From positions 1-7,291 of the forward strand of contig JALGTD010000072.1 in the NCBI GenBank assembly GCA_029821515.1: DNA of 7,291 bases, read 5' to 3'. Position numbers and translations under genes: made by a program. Positions 5,161 through 7,291 of the stretch are shown here, one piece after another. Positions within the stretch are counted from its first letter, which is position 1; every line of letters starts with the position of its first letter. The notes under the pieces were generated by a model that was not told where the DNA came from, did not search any database, and saw nothing but the letters and a program-made list of their open reading frames with translations. This DNA is from Candidatus Zipacnadia bacterium (GTDB lineage: Bacteria > Armatimonadota > Zipacnadia > Zipacnadales > Zipacnadaceae).

Positions 5161-6276
5161 TCAGCGCCCCTCGTACAGCTTCTTGACCCGCTCGTAGTTG
5201 AACTTCACTGCCGGGTCATCCGGGGTCTGCTCGTACATCTCCCGCCAGTGTTCAAAGCAAGCCTCCACTTGCCCGGTGCGTTCCAGACAGTGGGCCAGCA
5301 GATGTCGGCTGATGATACCGGGCTGTAGCTCTATGGCTTTGCGCAGGTAGGGAATAGCCAGCTCATACCTTTTGGTCATAAAATAGTGGCGGCCCAGATA
5401 GTGATGGCTCCAGGGATCCTCGGGTAGGGTGCTAATGACGCGGTGATAGGTGCCGATAGCCCTGGTGTCATCGCCCATACTCCACTGCAGCCACGCGATG
5501 TTGCTGTAGGTCTCCGCCGGGGTGGGATCCATCAACAGCATAACCTGCATACAGCGGATGCACTGGTCGTAGTCTCCGTGGTGCCACCACCAGTCGGTCT
5601 CGGCGTTGAATGCATCCACCACCGTGCCCCAGTCCCACAGCACGGCAATCTGATCCCGTTCCAGCGCCACTGGCTGGCGGTCAGTAGCCGCAGCAACCAC
5701 CGGGGCAGGCTGGTCTAACGCGGCCTGGATAGTGCGGCTGATGAACTCAGGCTGCTGAGGTTGAATCTGCCTGAGATTCTGGCGGATTCTGTCTGTATTC
5801 AGCCGGCTCAGGCCAAGCACAGCATAATAGCGAATCCACTGTGGCTCGCCGATCAGCGCTGCCCAAGCGGCGTGCTGACCGCGCTCATCGCCCAGGCATG
5901 CCAGGGCGATACCCGCCTGGATGCGCACATCCCGCCACGGGTCGTCCAGCGCGTTCAGCAAGGACCTGGTAGCGGCGCGGTCGCCGATCTCCCCCAACAG
6001 AAAGGCAGCTCGGATGCGGTCCTGCGGGCTGCCCTGCCGCACAAGCTGGACCAGCATCGGGACCATCTCGCTGTGGCCCCACATAACAGGTAGCGGAGCC
6101 CACGGTGGCCGCCCCGCGCGGGCCGCCATCTCGTCGAGACGCGGCGAATGCATGTCCGGAAATCCGAGGTCTCTTGCTTCGGGTTTGATACTGCTGTCCG
6201 TGGGTAGACCAGCCATACCCGAACCGGTCAGCAACGCAATCAGGCAGATGATACAGGCAACTCGTAACATATTCAT
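5161..6276 (-). CDS. Secreted HEAT-repeat and TPR protein
   Basis: A 371-residue protein of unknown specific function made of protein-binding repeats. It begins with a Sec signal peptide (MNMLR, then VACIICLIALLTG, likely cut near GMA-GLP, about residue 22). There is no lipobox, so it is periplasmic or exported rather than a lipoprotein. An N-terminal HEAT or PBS-lyase-like repeat block spans about 70-190, with units such as DRIRAAFLLGEIGD, DVRIQAGIALACLGD and WIRYYAVLGLSRLN. A C-terminal TPR block spans about 220-360, including AETYSNIAWLQWSMGDDTRA and SHHYLGRHYFMTKRYELAI. No catalytic motif is seen. The frame stays open to a TTG at 6297, directly after the neighbour's stop, but GGGAGG at 6290-6295 lies inside that extension. 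I therefore chose ATG 6276, with TTG 6285 the better-spaced alternative (4 nt versus 13 nt). It follows the upstream gene by about 21 bp, so the two are probably one operon. Confidence 0.85.
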   Translation of the reverse strand: MNMLRVACIICLIALLTGSGMAGLPTDSSIKPEARDLGFPDMHSPRLDEMAARAGRPPWAPLPVMWGHSEMVPMLVQLVRQGSPQDRIRAAFLLGEIGDRAATRSLLNALDDPWRDVRIQAGIALACLGDERGQHAAWAALIGEPQWIRYYAVLGLSRLNTDRIRQNLRQIQPQQPEFISRTIQAALDQPAPVVAAATDRQPVALERDQIAVLWDWGTVVDAFNAETDWWWHHGDYDQCIRCMQVMLLMDPTPAETYSNIAWLQWSMGDDTRAIGTYHRVISTLPEDPWSHHYLGRHYFMTKRYELAIPYLRKAIELQPGIISRHLLAHCLERTGQVEACFEHWREMYEQTPDDPAVKFNYERVKKLYEGR

Positions 6277-6289
6277 TGTTCTCAAGGTG

Positions 6290-6295
6290 CCTCCC
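6290..6295 (-). promoter_or_regulatory. Ribosome binding site of the HEAT/TPR gene
   Basis: The minus strand reads GGGAGG immediately after the TGA (6300-6298) of the upstream gene. It stands 4 nt from a TTG at 6285 and 13 nt from the ATG at 6276. It rules against the TTG at 6297 as start and suggests translational coupling to the upstream gene. Confidence 0.55.
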
Positions 6296-6297
6296 AA

Positions 6298-7291
6298 TCA
6301 GTCAACAGTCAGGGTGAAATTGATACCTTCCAGGACTCTTCCGCCGCCCAGCAGCTCGACTTCTCGGCTAATGGAGTGGGTGTCGTAGGTGACTTCTATC
6401 CGGTAATATCCCGGGGGCACGAACAGGTAGTAATACCCTTCAGCATCGGTAATATCATCGTCGCGCATCTGACCGCTGTCAATATCAGTAGCAGTGACCG
6501 TTGCACCAGAATTGTCCGGCGCGCCCAGCAGCGTCACGCGTCCGGCGATTGTGTACGGCGGGCCTGGTGGCTGGGGCGAGTATTCATTGAGCAGGATTTG
6601 CAGATTGTCTATGCCGGGCACTACTTCAATCACAGTATAATAGTCATCATAGCCCACCGCGCTGGCTTCCACCGGCTGCTCGCCGACGGAAACGTGAGGG
6701 ATGGAGAAGGCTCCACCAGAGCCGGTGACGACGGGGGGCTGGTCGCCGATCTGGACACTAGCGCCGGATATGCCAGCTTCGGTGCGGGTGTCCAAAACTT
6801 GCCCACTGACGGTGACTGTTGACTCGCCACCCACCAGCACGAAGTTCACCGGGTCGTTCGCGCCGGCGGCATCGGCTGTGACCCAAACATCGGTTGAAGC
6901 CTCCAGATAGCCGACCGCCTGGCAGGTGCCATGAACCTGCTGGGCGGGAATGCCACCTATCACATAGAAGCCTTCGGTGTCAGTTGAGCCTTTAACAGCC
7001 TCGGACGGCAAGCCCCCCGGGGGTAGAAAGCTGACCAGAGCATTGACGATCGGCTGGCCGGTGTCGCCGTCAGTGACCACGCCTGAAACAGTGCCCGTCG
7101 TCTCGGTATCCACTGGCGTCATCGGTACACTAACCGCCGTGTAGCTGAACTCATTGAGAGTCAACATCTGCGACGCCGTACGATATCCCGGAGCTGTCAC
7201 GGTAAGCGGCTGCTGGGGCGGGTTTTGTGAACCGAGAGGGACGTTTTCCAGGATTACCCAGTCATCTTCAAGATTGGTCTGACCTCGGACG
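6298..7291 (-). CDS. Multidomain carboxypeptidase-regulatory-like surface protein (N-terminus outside window)
   Basis: The frame is open from its TGA stop at 6298 to the right edge of the window with no stop, giving 330 visible residues. The gene begins beyond 7291, and the GTG at 7200 is merely internal. The visible part is a string of Ig-like CarboxypepD_reg (carboxypeptidase regulatory-like) beta-sandwich domains. The end of one runs to about residue 57, then full copies lie at about 67-153 (GTVSGVVTDGDTGQPIVNAL), 159-236 (TVSGQVLDTRTEAGISGASV) and 246-330 (YTIAGRVTLLG to the C-terminus). Pro-rich linkers (SPQPPGPPY) separate some of them. Each copy repeats a G.V.D..TG.pi..A.V start and an EGfY or GaFsI turn. 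Such domains usually occur in secreted or surface proteins for adhesion or glycan display, so an extracellular site is inferred; the signal peptide would lie off-window. No sorting signal is seen at the C-terminus. The HEAT/TPR gene follows directly. Confidence 0.88.
   Translation of the reverse strand, partial: VRGQTNLEDDWVILENVPLGSQNPPQQPLTVTAPGYRTASQMLTLNEFSYTAVSVPMTPVDTETTGTVSGVVTDGDTGQPIVNALVSFLPPGGLPSEAVKGSTDTEGFYVIGGIPAQQVHGTCQAVGYLEASTDVWVTADAAGANDPVNFVLVGGESTVTVSGQVLDTRTEAGISGASVQIGDQPPVVTGSGGAFSIPHVSVGEQPVEASAVGYDDYYTVIEVVPGIDNLQILLNEYSPQPPGPPYTIAGRVTLLGAPDNSGATVTATDIDSGQMRDDDITDAEGYYYLFVPPGYYRIEVTYDTHSISREVELLGGGRVLEGINFTLTVD

Noticed and set aside
5921..6388. Plus-strand 155-codon frame opposite the HEAT/TPR gene and its upstream junction
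   Set aside because: Antisense shadow rich in Arg, Ser and Pro with no domain. It crosses a gene boundary on the other strand.
6376..6822. Plus-strand 148-codon frame opposite the Ig-like protein
   Set aside because: It is a shadow of a gene whose repeat domains are unambiguous on the minus strand.

Overview
This is a chromosomal stretch from a moderately GC-rich bacterium, and I see no phage, transposon or CRISPR signal. The taxonomic evidence is weak. A CdaA-type diadenylate cyclase followed by a YbbR-domain CdaR is typical of Firmicutes, Chloroflexota, Armatimonadota and related groups. The other genes (an intracellular GH29 fucosidase, an SGNH hydrolase, a secreted HEAT/TPR protein and a surface protein built of carboxypeptidase-regulatory-like domains) suggest an environmental heterotroph, perhaps from an uncultivated lineage such as Armatimonadota. 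That placement is an inference only.

Layout. Positions 14-475 (+) encode a Trp-rich membrane protein with a proline-rich N-terminus. Converging on it is a two-gene minus-strand unit, 2360 to 551: a GH29 alpha-L-fucosidase followed 37 bp later by an SGNH/GDSL hydrolase. A 248-bp divergent intergenic region (2361-2608) carries three AGGAGG-type motifs, a possible promoter and two overlapping 8-codon mini-ORFs. It separates the fucosidase from a plus-strand gene (2609-3112, TTG start) for a small multi-drug export family membrane protein. A good sigma70-like promoter (3126-3155) then precedes cdaA (3212-4024) and cdaR (4055-5140), the c-di-AMP synthesis module. The usual third gene of that operon, glmM, is absent. 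Instead cdaR converges, with only a 20-bp gap, on a minus-strand pair. In transcription order that pair is a carboxypeptidase-regulatory-like multidomain protein (6298-7291, running off the right edge of the window, so its N-terminus is missing) and a secreted HEAT-plus-TPR protein (5161-6276).

How the genes may work together. CdaA makes c-di-AMP at the membrane and CdaR is its membrane-anchored partner. The fucosidase and SGNH hydrolase probably trim fucosylated and acylated oligosaccharides inside the cell, since neither has a signal peptide. The HEAT/TPR protein and the Ig-like multidomain protein are tightly adjacent and probably co-translated, and both appear to act outside the cytoplasm. 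Nothing here clearly amounts to a new defence or mobile system. The most noteworthy points are the glmM-less cdaA-cdaR module, the secreted HEAT/TPR and Ig-like pair, the fucosidase-SGNH pair, and the motif-dense divergent intergenic region.
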